Below are positions 1 to 13,300 of a DNA stretch of 64,000 nucleotides, in pieces. The DNA is taken from positions 1 through 64,000 of the forward strand of contig NW_027096111.1 in assembly GCF_040115645.1 (NCBI RefSeq). Direction: 5' to 3'. A program made the translations under genes and the position numbers. The notes below the pieces were generated by a model, which was not told the DNA's origin, ran no database searches, and saw only the letters and a program-made list of their open reading frames with translations. Origin of the DNA: Euwallacea fornicatus. Taxonomy: Eukaryota > Arthropoda > Insecta > Coleoptera > Curculionidae. Numbering within the stretch: the first letter of the stretch is position 1; every line of letters begins with the position of its first letter.

Positions 1-3000
1 TGAGCCAAATTGACAATTTGCCGTTTAAGGCCTTATTATGCTTATTTTGCCAAAAGGAGACGATTTGAACAAAATTGGTTGTAGCGTTTGCGAGATAACG
101 CCAAATCTTAAGATTTGGACAAAAAGTGCCGCTTCTATTAGAGCCAAATTGACGATTTGCCGTTTAAGGCCTTATTATGCTTATTTTGCCAAAAGGAGAC
201 GATTTGAACAAAATTGGTTGCAGCGTTGGCGAAATATCGCCAAATTGTACGATTTGGCCAAAAAGTGCCGCTTCTATTAGAGCCAAATTGACGATTTGTC
301 GTTTAAGGCCTTATTATGCTTGTTTTGCCAAAAGGAGACGATTTGAACAAAATTGTTTGCAGCGTTGGCGAAATATCGCCAAATTGTACAATTTGGACCA
401 AAAGTGCCGCTTCTATTAGAGCCAAATTGACGATTTGCCGTTTAAGGCCTTATTATGCTTATTTTGCCAAAAGGAGACGATTTGAACAAAATTGGTTGTA
501 GCGTTGGTGAAATATCGCCAAATTGTACAATTTGGCCAAAAAGTGCCGCTTCTATTAGAGCCAAATTGACGATTTGCCGTTTAAGGCCTTATTATGCTTA
601 TTTTGCCAAAAGGAGACGATTTGAACAAAATTGGTTGCAGCGTTGGCGAAATATCGCCAAATTGTACGATTTGGCCAAAAAGAGCCGCTTCTATTAGAGC
701 CAATTTGACGATTTGCCGTTTAAGGCCTTATTATGCTTATTTTGCCAAAAGGAGACGATTTGAACAAAATTGGTTGCAGCGTTGGCGAAATATCGCCAAA
801 TTGTGCGATTTGGCCAAAAAGCGCCGCTTCTATTAGAGCCAAATTGACGATTTGTCGTTTAAGGTCTTGTTATGCTTATTTTGTCAAAAGGAGACGATTT
901 GAACAAAATTGGTTGTAGCTTTGGCGAAATATCGACAAATTCTACGATTTGGACAAAAAGTGCCGCTTCTATTAGAGCCAAATTGACGATTTGCCGTTTA
1001 AGGCCTTATTATGCTTATTTTGCCAAAAGGAGACGATTTGAACAAAATTGTTTGCAGCGTTGGCGAAATATCGCCAAATTGTACGATTTGGACAAAAAGT
1101 GCCGCTTCAATTAGAGCCAAATTGACGATTTGCCGTTTAAAGCTTTATTATGCTTATTTTGCCAAACGGAGACGATTTGAACAAAATTGGTTGTAGTGTT
1201 GGCGAGATAACGCCAAATCATAAGATTTGGACAAAAAGTGCCGCTTCTATTAGAGCCAAATTGACGATTTGCCGTTTAAGGCCTTATTATGCTTATTTTG
1301 CCAAACGAAGACGATTTGAACCAAAATTGGTTGTAGCGTTGGCGAGATAACGCCAAATCGTACGATTTGGACAAAAAGTACCGCTTCTATTAGAGCCAAA
1401 TTGACAATTTGCCGTTTAAGGCCTTATTATGCTTATTTTGCCAAAAGGAGACGATTTGAACAAAATTGGTTGTAGCGTTTGCGAGATAACGCCAAATCTT
1501 AAGATTTGGACAAAAAGTGCCGCTTCTATTAGAGCCAAATTGACGATTTGTCGTTTAAGGTCTTGTTATGCTTATTTTGCCAAAAGGAGACGATTTGAAC
1601 AAAATTGGTTGTAGCTTTGGCGAAATATCGCCAAATTGTACGATTTGGACAAAAAGTGCCGCTTCAATTAGAGCCAAATTGACGATTTGCCGTTTAAAGC
1701 TTTATTATGCTTATTTTGCCAAACGGAGACGATTTGAACAAAATTGGTTGTAGTGTTGGCGAGATAACGCCAAATCATAAGATTTGGACAAAAAGTGCCG
1801 CTTCTATTAGAGCCAAATTGACGATTTGCCGTTTAAGGCCTTATTATGCTTATTTTGCCAAAAGGAGACGATTTGAACAAAATTGTTTGCAGCGTTGGCG
1901 AAATATCGCCAAATTGTACAATTTGGACCAAAAGTGCCGCTTCTATTAGAGCCAAATTGACGATTTGTCGTTTAAGGTCTTGTTATGCTTATTTTGCCAA
2001 AAGGAGACGATTTGAACAAAATTGGTTGTAGCTTTGGCGAAATATCGCCAAATTGTACGATTTGGACAAAAAGTGCCGCTTCAATTAGAGCCAAATTGAC
2101 GATTTGCCGTTTAAAGCTTTATTATGCTTATTTTGCCAAACGGAGACGATTTGAACAAAATTGGTTGTAGTGTTGGCGAGATAACGCCAAATCATAAGAT
2201 TTGGACAAAAAGTGCCGCTTCTATTAGAGCCAAATTGACGATTTGTCGTTTAAGGCCTTATTATGCTTGTTTTGCCAAAAGGAGACGATTTGAACAAAAT
2301 TGTTTGCAGCGTTGGCGAAATATCGCCAAATTGTACAATTTGGACCAAAAGTGCCGCTTCTATTAGAGCCAAATTGACGATTTGTCGTTTAAGGTCTTGT
2401 TATGCTTATTTTGCCAAAAGGAGACGATTTGAACAAAATTGGTTGTAGCTTTGGCGAAATATCGCCAAATTGTACGATTTGGACAAAAAGTGCCGCTTCA
2501 ATTAGAGCCAAATTGACGATTTGCCGTTTAAAGCTTTATTATGCTTATTTTGCCAAACGGAGACGATTTGAACAAAATTGGTTGTAGTGTTGGCGAGATA
2601 ACGCCAAATCATAAGATTTGGACAAAAAGTGCCGCTTCTATTAGAGCCAAATTGACGATTTGCCGTTTAAGGCCTTATTATGCTTATTTTGCCAAACGAA
2701 GACGATTTGAACCAAAATTGGTTGTAGCGTTGGCGAGATAACGCCAAATCGTACGATTTGGACAAAAAGTACCGCTTCTATTAGAGCCAAATTGACAATT
2801 TGCCGTTTAAGGCCTTATTATGCTTATTTTGCCAAACGAAGACGATTTGAACCAAAATTGGTTGTAGCGTTGGCGAGATAACGCCAAATCGTACGATTTG
2901 GACAAAAAGTACCGCTTCTATTAGAGCCAAATTGACAATTTGCCGTTTAAGGCCTTATTATGCTTATTTTGCCAAAAGGAGACGATTTGAACAAAATTGG

Positions 3001-6000
3001 TTGTAGCGTTTGCGAGATAACGCCAAATCTTAAGATTTGGACAAAAAGTGCCGCTTCTATTAGAGCCAAATTGACGATTTGCCGTTTAAGGCCTTATTAT
3101 GCTTATTTTGCCAAAAGGAGACGATTTGAACAAAATTGGTTGCAGCGTTGGCGAAATATCGCCAAATTGTACGATTTGGCCAAAAATTGCCGCTTCTATT
3201 AGAGCCAAATTGACGATTTGTCGTTTAAGGTCTTGTTATGCTTATTTTGCCAAAAGGAGACGATTTGAACAAAATTGGTTGTAGTTTTGGCGAAATATCG
3301 ACAAATTCTACGATTTGGACAAAAAGTGCCGCTTCTATTAGAGCCAAATTGACGATTTGTCGTTTAAGGTCTTGTTATGCTTATTTTATCAAAAGGAGAC
3401 GATTTGAACAAAATTGGTTGTAGCTTTGGCGAAATATCGACAAATTCTACGATTTGGACAAAAAGTGCCGCTTCTATTAGAGCCAAATTGACGATTTGCC
3501 GTTTAAGGCCTTATTATGCTTATTTTGCCAAAAGGAGACGATTTGAACAAAATTGTTTGCAGCGTTGGCGAAATATCGCCAAATTGTACGATTTGGACAA
3601 AAAGTGCCGCTTCAATTAGAGCGAAATTGACGATTTGCCGTTTAAAGCTTTATTATGCTTATTTTGCCAAACGGAGACGATTTGAACAAAATTGGTTGTA
3701 GTGTTGGCGAGATAACGCCAAATCATAAGATTTGGACAAAAAGTGCCGCTTCTATTAGAGCCAAATTGACGATTTGCCGTTTAAGGCCTTATTATGCTTA
3801 TTTTGTCAAAAGGAGACGATTTGAACAAAATTGGTTGTAGCTTTGGCGAAATATCGCCAAATTCTACGATTTGGACAAAAAGTGCCGCTTCTATTAGAGC
3901 CAAATTGACGATTTGCCGTTTAAGGCCTTATTATGCTTATTTTGCCAAAAGGAGACGATTTGAACAAAATTGGTTGTAGCGTTGGCGAAATATCGCCAAA
4001 TTGTACAATTTGGCCAAAAAGTGCCGCTTCAATTAGAGCCAAATTGACGATTTGCCGTTTAAAGCTTTATTATGCTTATTTTGCCAAACGAAGACGATTT
4101 GAACAAAATTGGTTGTAGCGTTGGCGAAATATCGCCAAATTGTACGATTTGGACAAAAAGTGCCGCTTCAATTAGAGCCAAATTGACGATTTGCCGTTTA
4201 AAGCTTTATTATGCTTATTTTGCCAAACGGAGACGATTTGAACAAAATTGGTTGTAGTGTTGGCGAGATATCGACAAATTCTACGATTTGGACAAAAAGT
4301 GCCGCTTCTATTAGAGCCAAATTGACGATTTGCCTTTTAAGGCCTTATTATGCTTATTTTGCCAAAAGGAGACGATTTGAACAAAATTGTTTGCAGCGTT
4401 GGCGAAATATCGCCAAATTGTACGATTTGGACAAAAAGTGCCGCTTCAATTAGAGCCAAATTGACGATTTGCCGTTTAAAGCTTTATTATGCTTATTTTG
4501 CCAAACGGAGACGATTTGAACAAAATTGGTTGTAGTGTTGGCGAGATAACGCCAAATCATAAGATTTGGACAAAAAGTGCCGCTTCTATTAGAGCCAAAT
4601 TGACGATTTGCCGTTTAAGGCCTTATTATGCTTATTTTGCCAAAAGGAGACGATTTGAACAAAATTGGTTGTAGCGTTGGCGAGATAACGCCAAATCGTA
4701 AAATTTGGACAAAAAGTGCCGCTTCTATTAGAGCCAAATTGACGATTTGCCGTTTAAGGCCTTATTATGCTTATTTTGCCAAAAGGAGACGATTTGAACA
4801 AAATTGGTTGCAGCGTTGGCGAAATATCGCCAAATTGTACGATTTGGCCAAAAAGTGCCGCTTCTATTAGAGCCAAATTGACGATTTGCCGTTTAAGGCC
4901 TTATTATGCTTATTTTGTCAAAAGGAGACGATTTGAACAAAATTGGTTGTAGCTTTGGCGAAATATCGCCAAATTCTACGATTTGGACAAAAAGTGCCGC
5001 TTCTATTAGAGCCAAATTGACGATTTGCCGTTTAAGGCCTTATTATGCTTATTTTGCCAAAAGGAGACGATTTGAACAAAATTGGTTGCAGCGTTGGCGA
5101 AATATCGCCAAATTGTACGATTTGGCCAAAAAGTGCCGCTTCTATTAGAGCCAAATTGACGATTTGTCGTTTAAGGTCTTGTTATGCTTATTTTGCCAAA
5201 AGGAGACGATTTGAACAAAATTGGTTGTAGCTTTGGCGAAATATCGACAAATTCTACGATTTGGACAAAAAGTGCCGCTTCTATTATAGCCAAATTGACG
5301 ATTTGTCGTTTAAGGCCTTATTATGCTTATTTTGCCAAAAGGAGACGATTTAAACAAAATTGGTTGCAGCGTTGGCGAAATATCGACAAATTGTACGATT
5401 TGGCCAAAAAGTGCCGCTTCTATTAGAGCCAAATTGACGATTTGTTGTTTAAGGTCTTGTTATGCTTATTTTGCCAAAAGGAGACGATTTGAACAAAATT
5501 GGTTGTAGCTTTGGCGAAATATCGACAAATTCTACGATTTGGACAAAAAGTGCCGCTTCTATTAGAGCCAAATTGACGATTTGTCGTTTAAGGCCTTATT
5601 ATGCTTATTTTGCCAAAAGGAGACGATTTGAACAAAATTGTTTGCAGCGTTGGCGAAATATCGCCAAATTGTACAATTTGGCCAAAAAGTGCCGCTTCAA
5701 TTAGAGCCAAATTGACGATTTGCCGTTTAAAGCTTTATTATGCTTATTTTGCCAAACGGAGACGATTTGAACAAAATTGGTTGTAGCGTTGGCGAAATAT
5801 CGCCAAATTGTACGATTTGGACAAAAAGTGCCGCTTCAATTAGTGCCAAATTGACGATTTGCCGTTTAAAGCTTTATTATGCTTATTTTGCCAAACGGAG
5901 ACGATTTGAACAAAATTGGTTGTAGTGTTGGCGAGATAACGCCAAATCATAAGATTTGGACAAAAAGTGCCGCTTCTATTAGAGCCAAATTGACGATTTG

Positions 6001-7129
6001 CCGTTTAAGGCCTTATTATGCTTATTTTGTCAAAAGGAGACGATTTGAACAAAATTGGTTGTAGCTTTGGCGAAATATCGCCAAATTCTACGATTTGGAC
6101 AAAAAGTGCCGCTTCTATTAGAGCCAAATTGACGATTTGCCGTTTAAGGCCTTATTATGCTTATTTTGCCAAAAGGAGACGATTTGAACAAAATTGGTTG
6201 CAGCGTTGGCGAAATATCGCCAAATTGTACGATTTGGCCAAAAAGTGCCGCTTCTATTAGAGCCAAATTGACGATTTGTCGTTTAAGGTCTTGTTATGCT
6301 TATTTTGCCAAAAGGAGACGATTTGAACAAAATTGGTTGTAGCTTTGGCGAAATATCGCCAAATTGTACGATTTGGACAAAAAGTGCCGCTTCTATTAGA
6401 GCCAAATTGACGATTTGCCGTTTAAGGCCTTATTATGCTTATTTTGCCAAAAGGAGACGATTTGAACAAAATTGGTTGTAGCGTTGGCGAGATAACGCCA
6501 AATCGTAAGATTTGGACAAAAAGTGCCGCTTCTATTAGAGCCAAATTGACGATTTGCCGTTTAAGGCCTTATTATGCTTATTTTGCCAAAAGGAGACGAT
6601 TTGAACAAAATTGGTTGCAGCGTTGGCGAAATATCGCCAAATTGTACGATTTGGCCAAAAAGTGCCGCTTCTATTAGAGCCAAATTGACGATTTGTCGTT
6701 TAAGGTCTTGTTATGCTTATTTTGCCAAAAGGAGACGATTTGAACAAAATTGGTTGTAGCTTTGGCGAAATATCGACAAATTCTACGATTTGGACAAAAA
6801 GTGCCGCTTCTATTAGAGCCAAATTGACGATTTGTCGTTTAAGGCCTTATTATGCTTATTTTGCCAAAAGGAGACGATTTGAACAAAATTGTTTGCAGCG
6901 TTGGCGAAATATCGCCAAATTGTACAATTTGGACCAAAAGTGCCGCTTCTATTAGAGCCAAATTGACGATTTGCCGTTTAAGGCCTTATTATGCTTATTT
7001 TGCCAAAAGGAGACGATTTGAACAAAATTGGTTGTAGCGTTGGCGAAATATCGGCAAATTGTACGATTTGGCCAAAAAGTGCCGCTTCTATTAGAGCCAA
7101 ATTGACGATTTGTCGTTTAAGGCCTTATT

Positions 7130-7375
7130 ATGCTTATTTTGCCAAAAGGAGACGATTTGAACAAAATTGGTTGTAGCGTTGGCGAAATATCGCCAAATCG
7201 TGGTTTTCGGGCAATTTCCTACGAAACTCTCCGATTTCACGGATTTGACTATTTTTAAGCTCAGTATTGTTAAGAATGACGGAAATAGCACGAAATCATA
7301 CGATTTACACGTTTTGGTCAAAAAGTGCCGGTTCTATTAGAGCCAAATTGACGATTTGCCGTTTAAGGCCTTATT
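7130..7375 (+). repeat. 246-bp long-form satellite unit inside the core
   Basis: The spacing between adjacent ATGCTTATTTTG segments here is 246 instead of 139. The extra sequence is 98 bp (7201-7298, starting TGGTTTTCGGGC) plus a 9-bp duplication-like stretch next to the TACGATTT motif. The same extra segment occurs at both array edges, so this is a relic of a longer ancestral repeat and not a foreign insertion. It is the only long unit seen in the 41-kb core. Confidence 0.93.
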
Positions 7376-10300
7376 ATGCTTATTTTGCCAAAAGGAGACG
7401 ATTTGAACAAAATTGGTTGCAGCGTTGGCGAAATATCGCCAAATTGTACGATTTGGCCAAAAAGTGCCGCTTCTATTAGAGCCAAATTGACGATTTGTCG
7501 TTTAAGGTCTTGTTATGCTTATTTTGCCAAAAGGAGACGATTTGAACAAAATTGGTTGTAGCTTTGGCGAAATATCGACAAATTCTACGATTTGGACAAA
7601 AAGTGCCGCTTCTATTAGAGCCAAATTGACGATTTGTCGTTTAAGGCCTTATTATGCTTATTTTGCCAAAAGGAGACGATTTGAACAAAATTGGTTGCAG
7701 CGTTGGCGAAATATCGCCAAATTGTACGATTTGGCCAAAAAGTGCCGCTTCTATTAGAGCCAAATTGACGATTTGTCGTTTAAGGTCTTGTTATGCTTAT
7801 TTTGCCAAAAGGAGACGATTTGAACAAAATTGGTTGTAGCTTTGGCGAAATATCGACAAATTCTACGATTTGGACAAAAAGTGCCGCTTCTATTAGAGCC
7901 AAATTGACGATTTGTCGTTTAAGGCCTTATTATGCTTATTTTGCCAAAAGGAGACGATTTGAACAAAATTGGTTGTAGCGTTGGCGAAATATCGACAAAT
8001 TCTACGATTTGGACAAAAAGTGCCGCTTCTATTAGAGCCAAATTGACGATTTGTCGTTTAAGGCCTTATTATGCTTATTTTGCCAAAAGGAGACGATTTG
8101 AACAAAATTGGTTGTAGCGTTGGCGAAATATCGCCAAATTGTACGATTTGGCCAAAAAGAGCCGCTTCTATTAGAGCCAATTTGACGATTTGCCGTTTAA
8201 GGCCTTATTATGCTTATTTTGCCAAAAGGAGACGATTTGAACAAAATTGGTTGTAGCTTTGGCGAAATATCGACAAATTCTACGATTTGGACAAAAAGTG
8301 CCGCTTCTATTAGAGCCAAATTGACGATTTGTCGTTTAAGGCCTTATTATGCTTATTTTGCCAAAAGGAGACGATTTGAACAAAATTGGTTGTAGCGTTG
8401 GCGAAATATCGGCAAATTGTACGATTTGGCCAAAAAGTGCCGCTTCTATTAGAGCCAAATTGACGATTTGCCGTTTAAGGTCTTATTATGCTTATTTTGT
8501 CAAAAGGAGACGATTTGAACAAAATTGGTTGTAGCTTTGGCGAAATATCGCCAAATTCTACGATTTGGACAAAAAGTGCCGCTTCTATTAGAGCCAAATT
8601 GACGATTTGCCGTTTAAAGCTTTATTATGCTTATTTTGTCAAACGGAGACAATTTGAACAAAATTGGTTGTAGTGTTGGCGAGATAACGCCAAATCATAA
8701 GATTTGGACAAAAAGTGCCGCTTCTATTAGAGTCAAATTGACGATTTGTCGTTTAAGGCCTTATTATGCTTATTTTGCCAAAAGGAGACGATTTGAACAA
8801 AATTGGTTGTAGCTTTGGCGAAATATCGCCAAATTGTACGATTTGGCCAAAAAGTGCCGCTTCTATTAGAGCCAAATTGACGATTTGCCGTTTAAGGCCT
8901 TATTATGCTTATTTTGTCAAAAGGAGACGATTTGAACAAAATTGGTTGTAGCTTTGGCGAAATATCGCCAAATTCTACGATTTGGACAAAAAGTGCCGCT
9001 TCTATTAGAGCCAAATTGACGATTTGCCGTTTAAGGCCTTATTATGCTTATTTTGCCAAAAGGAGACGATTTGAACAAAATTGGTTGCAGCGTTGGCGAA
9101 ATATCGCCAAATTGTACGATTTGGCCAAAAAGTGCCGCTTCTATTAGAGCCAAATTGACGATTTGTCGTTTAAGGTCTTGTTATGCTTATTTTGCCAAAA
9201 GGAGACGATTTGAACAAAATTGGTTGTAGCTTTGGCGAAATATCGAAAAATTCTACGATTTGGACAAAAAGTGCCGCTTCTATTAGAGCCAAATTGACGA
9301 TTTGTCGTTTAAGGCCTTATTATGCTTATTTTGCCAAAAGGAGACGATTTGAACAAAATTGGTTGTAGCTTTGGCGAAATATCGAAAAATTCTACGATTT
9401 GGCCAAAAAGTGCCGCTTCTATTAGAGCGAAATTGACGATTTGCCGTTTAAAGCTTTATTATGCTTATTTTGCCAAACGGAGACGATTTGAACAAAATTG
9501 GTTGTAGTGTTGGCGAGATAACGCCAAATCATAAGATTTGGACAAAAAGTGCCGCTTCTATTAGAGCCAAATTGACGATTTGCCGTTTAAGGCCTTATTA
9601 TGCTTATTTTGCCAAAAGGAGACGATTTGAACAAAATTGGTTGTAGCTTTGGCGAAATATCGAAAAATTCTACGATTTGGCCAAAAAGTGCCGCTTCTAT
9701 TAGAGCGAAATTGACGATTTGCCGTTTAAAGCTTTATTATGCTTATTTTGCCAAACGGAGACGATTTGAACAAAATTGGTTGTAGTGTTGGCGAGATAAC
9801 GCCAAATCATAAGATTTGGACAAAAAGTGCCGCTTCTATTAGAGCCAAATTGACGATTTGCCGTTTAAGGCCTTATTATGCTTATTTTGTCAAAAGGAGA
9901 CGATTTGAACAAAATTGGTTGTAGCTTTGGCGAAATATCGACAAATTCTACGATTTGGACAAAAAGTGCCGCTTCTATTAGAGCCAAATTGACGATTTGT
10001 CGTTTAAGGCCTTATTATGCTTATTTTGCCAAAAGGAGACGATTTGAACAAAATTGTTTGCAGCGTTGGCGAAATATCGCCAAATTGTACAATTTGGCCA
10101 AAAAGTGCCGCTTCAATTAGAGCCAAATTGACGATTTGCCGTTTAAAGCTTTATTATGCTTATTTTGCCAAACGGAGACGATTTGAACAAAATTGGTTGT
10201 AGTGTTGGCGAGATAACGCCAAATCATAAGATTTGGACAAAAAGTGCCGCTTCTATTAGAGCCAAATTGACGATTTGCCGTTTAAGGCCTTATTATGCTT

Positions 10301-13300
10301 ATTTTGTCAAAAGGAGACGATTTGAACAAAATTGGTTGTAGCTTTGGCGAAATATCGCCAAATTCTACGATTTGGACAAAAAGTGCCGCTTCTATTAGAG
10401 CCAAATTGACGATTTGCCGTTTAAGGCCTTATTATGCTTATTTTGCCAAAAGGAGACGATTTGAACAAAATTGGTTGCAGCGTTGGCGAAATATCGCCAA
10501 ATTGTATGATTTGGCCAAAAAGTGCCGCTTCTATTAGAGCCAAATTGACGATTTGCCGTTTAAGGCCTTATTATGATTATTTTGTCAAAAGGAGACGATT
10601 TGAACAAAATTGGTTGTAGCTTTGGCGAAATATCGCCAAATTCTACGATTTGGACAAAAAGTGCCGCTTCTATTAGAGCCAAATTGACGATTTGCCGTTT
10701 AAGGCCATATTATGCTTATTTTGCCAAACGAAGACGATTTGAACAAAATTGGTTGTAGCGTTGGCGAGATAACGCCAAATCGTACGATTTGGACAAAAAG
10801 TGCCGCTTCTATTAGAGCCAAATTGACGATTTGTCGTTTAAGGCCTTATTATGCTTATTTTGCCAAAAGGAGACGATTTGAACAAAATTGGTTGTAGCGT
10901 TGGCGAGATAACGCCAAATCGTAAGATTTGGACAAAAAGTGCCGCTTCTATTAGAGCCAAATTGACGATTTGTCGTTTAAGGTCTTGTTATGCTTATTTT
11001 GCCAAAAGGAGACGATTTGAACAAAATTGGTTGCAGCGTTGGCGAAATATCGCCAAATTGTACGATTTGGCCAAAAAGTGCCGCTTCTATTAGAGCCAAA
11101 TTGACGATTTGTTGTTTAAGGTCTTGTTATGCTTATTTTGCCAAAAGGAGACGATTTGAACAAAATTGGTTGTAGCTTTGGCGAAATATCGACAAATTCT
11201 ACGATTTGGACAAAAAGTGCCGCTTCTATTAGAGCCAAATTGACGATTTGTCGTTTAAGGCCTTATTATGCTTATTTTGCCAAAAGGAGACGATTTGAAC
11301 AAAATTGTTTGCAGCGTTGGCGAAATATCGCCAAATTGTACAATTTGGCCAAAAAGTGCCGCTTCAATTAGAGCCAAATTGACGATTTGCCGTTTAAAGC
11401 TTTATTATGCTTATTTTGCCAAACGAAGACGATTTGAACAAAATTGGTTGTAGCGTTGGCGAAATATCGCCAAATTGTACGATTTGGACAAAAAGTGCCG
11501 CTTCTATTAGAGCCAAATTGACGATTTGCCGTTTAAAGCTTTATTATGCTTATTTTGCCAAACGAAGACGATTTGAACAAAATTGGTTGTAGCGTTGGCG
11601 AAATATCGCCAAATTGTACGATTTGGACAAAAAGTGCCGCTTCAATTAGAGCCAAATTGACGATTTGCCGTTTAAAGCTTTATTATGCTTATTTTGCCAA
11701 ACGGAGACGATTTGAACAAAATTGGTTGTAGCTTTGGCGAAATATCGACAAATTCTACGATTTGGACAAAAAGTGCCGCTTCTATTAGAGCCAAATTGAC
11801 GATTTGTCGTTTAAGGCCTTATTATGCTTATTTTGCCAAAAGGAGACGATTTGAACAAAATTGGTTGCAGCGTTGGCGAAATATCGCCAAATTGTACGAT
11901 TTGGACAAAAAGTGCCGCTTCAATTAGAGCGAAATTGACGATTTGCCGTTTAAAGCTTTATTATGCTTATTTTGTCAAACGGAGACGATTTGAACAAAAT
12001 TGGTTGTAGCTTTGGCGAAATATCGCCAAATTCTACGATTTGGACAAAAAGTGCCGCTTCTATTAGAGCCAAATTGACGATTTGCCGTTTAAGGCCTTAT
12101 TATGCTTATTTTGCCAAAAGGAGACGATTTGAACAAAATTGGTTGCAGCGTTGGCGAAATATCGCCAAATTGTGCGATTTGGCCAAAAAGTGCCGCTTCT
12201 ATTAGAGCCAAATTGACGATTTGTCGTTTAAGGTCTTGTTATGCTTATTTTGTCAAAAGGAGACGATTTGAACAAAATTGGTTGTAGCTTTGGCGAAATA
12301 TCGACAAATTCTACGATTTGGACAAAAAGTGCCGCTTCTATTAGAGCCAAATTGACGATTTGCCGTTTAAGGCCTTATTATGCTTATTTTGCCAAAAGGA
12401 GACGATTTGAACAAAATTGTTTGCAGCGTTGGCGAAATATCGCCAAATTGTACGATTTGGACAAAAAGTGCCGCTTCAATTAGAGCCAAATTGACGATTT
12501 GCCGTTTAAAGCTTTATTATGCTTATTTTGCCAAACGGAGACGATTTGAACAAAATTGGTTGTAGGGTTGGCGAGATAACGCCAAATCATAAGATTTGGA
12601 CAAAAAGTGCCGCTTCTATTAGAGCCAAATTGACGATTTGCCGTTTAAGGCCTTATTATGCTTATTTTGTCAAAAGGAGACGATTTGAACAAAATTGGTT
12701 GTAGCTTTGGCGAAATATCGCCAAATTCTACGATTTGGACAAAAAGTGCCGCTTCTATTAGAGCCAAATTGACGATTTGCCGTTTAAGGCCTTATTATGC
12801 TTATTTTGCCAAAAGGAGACGATTTGAACAAAATTGGTTGCAGCGTTGGCGAAATATCGCCAAATTGTACGATTTGGCCAAAAAGTGCCGCTTCTATTAG
12901 AGCCAAATTGACGATTTGTCGTTTAAGGTCTTGTTATGCTTATTTTGCCAAAAGGAGACGATTTGAACAAAATTGGTTGCAGCGTTGGCGAAATATCGCC
13001 AAATTGTGCGATTTGGCCAAAAAGTGCCGCTTCTATTAGAGCCAAATTGACGATTTGTCGTTTAAGGCCTTATTATGCTTATTTTGCCAAAAGGAGACGA
13101 TTTAAACAAAATTGGTTGCAGCGTTGGGGAAATATCGACAAATTGTACGATTTGGCCAAAAAGTGCCGCTTCTATTAGAGCCAAATTGACGATTTGCCGT
13201 TTAAGGCCTTATTATGCTTATTTTGTCAAAAGGAGACGATTTGAACAAAATTGGTTGTAGCTTTGGCGAAATATCGCCAAATTCTACGATTTGGACAAAA

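Noticed and set aside
7201..7298. Insertion of a mobile element in the satellite core
   Set aside because: The same 98-bp segment is present in several units at the array edges without target duplications, so it belongs to the ancestral repeat.
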